The notes under the pieces: generated by a model | Database searches by the model: none | What the model was told of the DNA's origin: nothing | What the model saw: only the letters and a program-made list of their open reading frames with translations | Source of the DNA: M3007 sp964550795 | GTDB taxonomy: Bacteria; Bacteroidota; Bacteroidia; Chitinophagales; Saprospiraceae | DNA length: 64,000 nt | Direction: 5' to 3' | NCBI GenBank assembly: GCA_964550795.1 | Contig: CAZKBH010000009.1 | Location: 1 to 64,000 of the forward strand | In this document: piece by piece, positions 63,582 to 64,000 of the stretch | Layout of the letters: each line of letters opens with the position of its first letter | Position numbering within the stretch: position 1 is the first letter of the stretch | Position numbers and translations under genes: made by a program

Positions 63582-64000
63582 ATGATCCTAATTACAGGTG
63601 CCAAGGGCCAGCTTGGCCAATGTTTTCGCGAAGCTTCGGCACATTGGCCGGGACAAACCTTTGTTTTTGCCAGCGCGCAGGATTTGGATGTGTCTGATCG
63701 GCAGGCGGTGCAAACGTTTTTGTCTGCTTGCAAGACGCAAAACAAATCCTTGTGGGTCGTCAATTGTGCGGCCTACACCGCAGTAGATAAAGCGGAAAAC
63801 GAACCTGAAAAAGCGCGTAAAATAAATGTTTTAGGGGTTAAAAACCTCGCAGAAGTTTGCGCTCAATTGGATGTTCCACTCATTCATTTCAGTACGGACT
63901 ATGTTTACCACAACCAACAAAATACGCCCTTTGTGGAAACCGATCCCGTACGTCCTAAAGGTGTGTACGCCCGAACCAAACTTGCGGGCGAACGCGCTGC
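63582..64000 (+). CDS. rmlD: dTDP-4-dehydrorhamnose reductase, 3' end outside window
   Basis: 139 complete codons are visible; the gene runs off the window end. The start MILITGAKGQLGQCF holds the NAD(P)-binding glycine loop, VVNCAAYTAVDKAE and LIHFSTDYVY are RmlD signatures, and YARTKLAGERA contains the catalytic Tyr and Lys. It reduces dTDP-4-keto-rhamnose to dTDP-L-rhamnose for surface polysaccharides. Confidence 0.93.
   Translation, partial: MILITGAKGQLGQCFREASAHWPGQTFVFASAQDLDVSDRQAVQTFLSACKTQNKSLWVVNCAAYTAVDKAENEPEKARKINVLGVKNLAEVCAQLDVPLIHFSTDYVYHNQQNTPFVETDPVRPKGVYARTKLAGERA

Noticed and set aside
1..64000. tRNA, rRNA, tmRNA, RNase P or SRP RNA genes
   Set aside because: I looked for T-arm, RNase P core and SRP loop signatures on both strands and saw none.

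Overview
The window comes from a member of the Bacteroidota, most likely a Saprospiria-type gliding or filamentous bacterium (inference). Supporting signs are type IX secretion (T9SS) sorting domains, a PorP/SprF protein beside a giant adhesin, several OmpA proteins with PorE-like domain order, LptD next to AmiC and MlaD, a SusC-like TonB receptor, and promoter boxes of the Bacteroidota form TAnnTTTG. Two runs of ten N, at 2065 and 8973, each sit inside a gene and show that this is a draft scaffold. I saw no rRNA, tRNA, CRISPR array, prophage or intact insertion sequence.

Layout. 1-3.2 kb: an exported DUF1800/DUF1501 pair. 3.2-11 kb: a cell-envelope block, with an OmpA protein and LptD on the minus strand diverging from AmiC, an MCE (MlaD) protein and a methyltransferase. 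11-18.5 kb: an AspT-type transporter, AhcY, an orphan LolD-like ATPase with a sugar-kinase-like protein and serine acetyltransferase, and CoaE. 18.8-28.2 kb: a TonB receptor, a PorE-like lipoprotein, a small lipoprotein with KdsA and MscS, and another PorE-like OmpA protein. 28.3-34.4 kb: a phosphatase, threonine aldolase, chorismate synthase and HtpG. 34.5-48.2 kb: a zinc-ribbon protein, two thioredoxin-fold proteins, PorP/SprF with a 2,641-residue T9SS adhesin, and GltX. 48.5-59.1 kb: a polysaccharide deacetylase, lipoproteins, an OmpA-DUF6624 fusion, a large zinc protease, Nif3, a two-gene toxin/immunity-like module and TatA. 59.3-64 kb: a DnaB helicase interrupted by an intein, a candidate replication origin, a PLP-dependent deaminase and the start of RmlD.

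The genes mainly serve the cell envelope: LPS transport and Kdo synthesis (LptD, KdsA), peptidoglycan turnover (AmiC), lipid traffic (MlaD), peptidoglycan anchoring and T9SS scaffolding (OmpA/PorE-like proteins), and secretion (TatA, PorP/SprF and their cargo). Housekeeping enzymes are interspersed.

The non-coding DNA is unusually rich. It holds a candidate oriC with five DnaA-box-like sites; six palindromes stacked between the dnaB promoter and its start codon; 9-bp-period repeats that lie at, and sometimes encode, the ends of genes; a MITE-like element with 35-bp inverted ends plus solo ends elsewhere; a nested inverted-repeat element; a recurring 13-bp operator-like palindrome; and a candidate structured RNA. 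The best leads for new biology are the origin/dnaB region, the GIY-YIG-like/DUF4240 pair, the OmpA-DUF6624 fusion and the period-9 gene tails.
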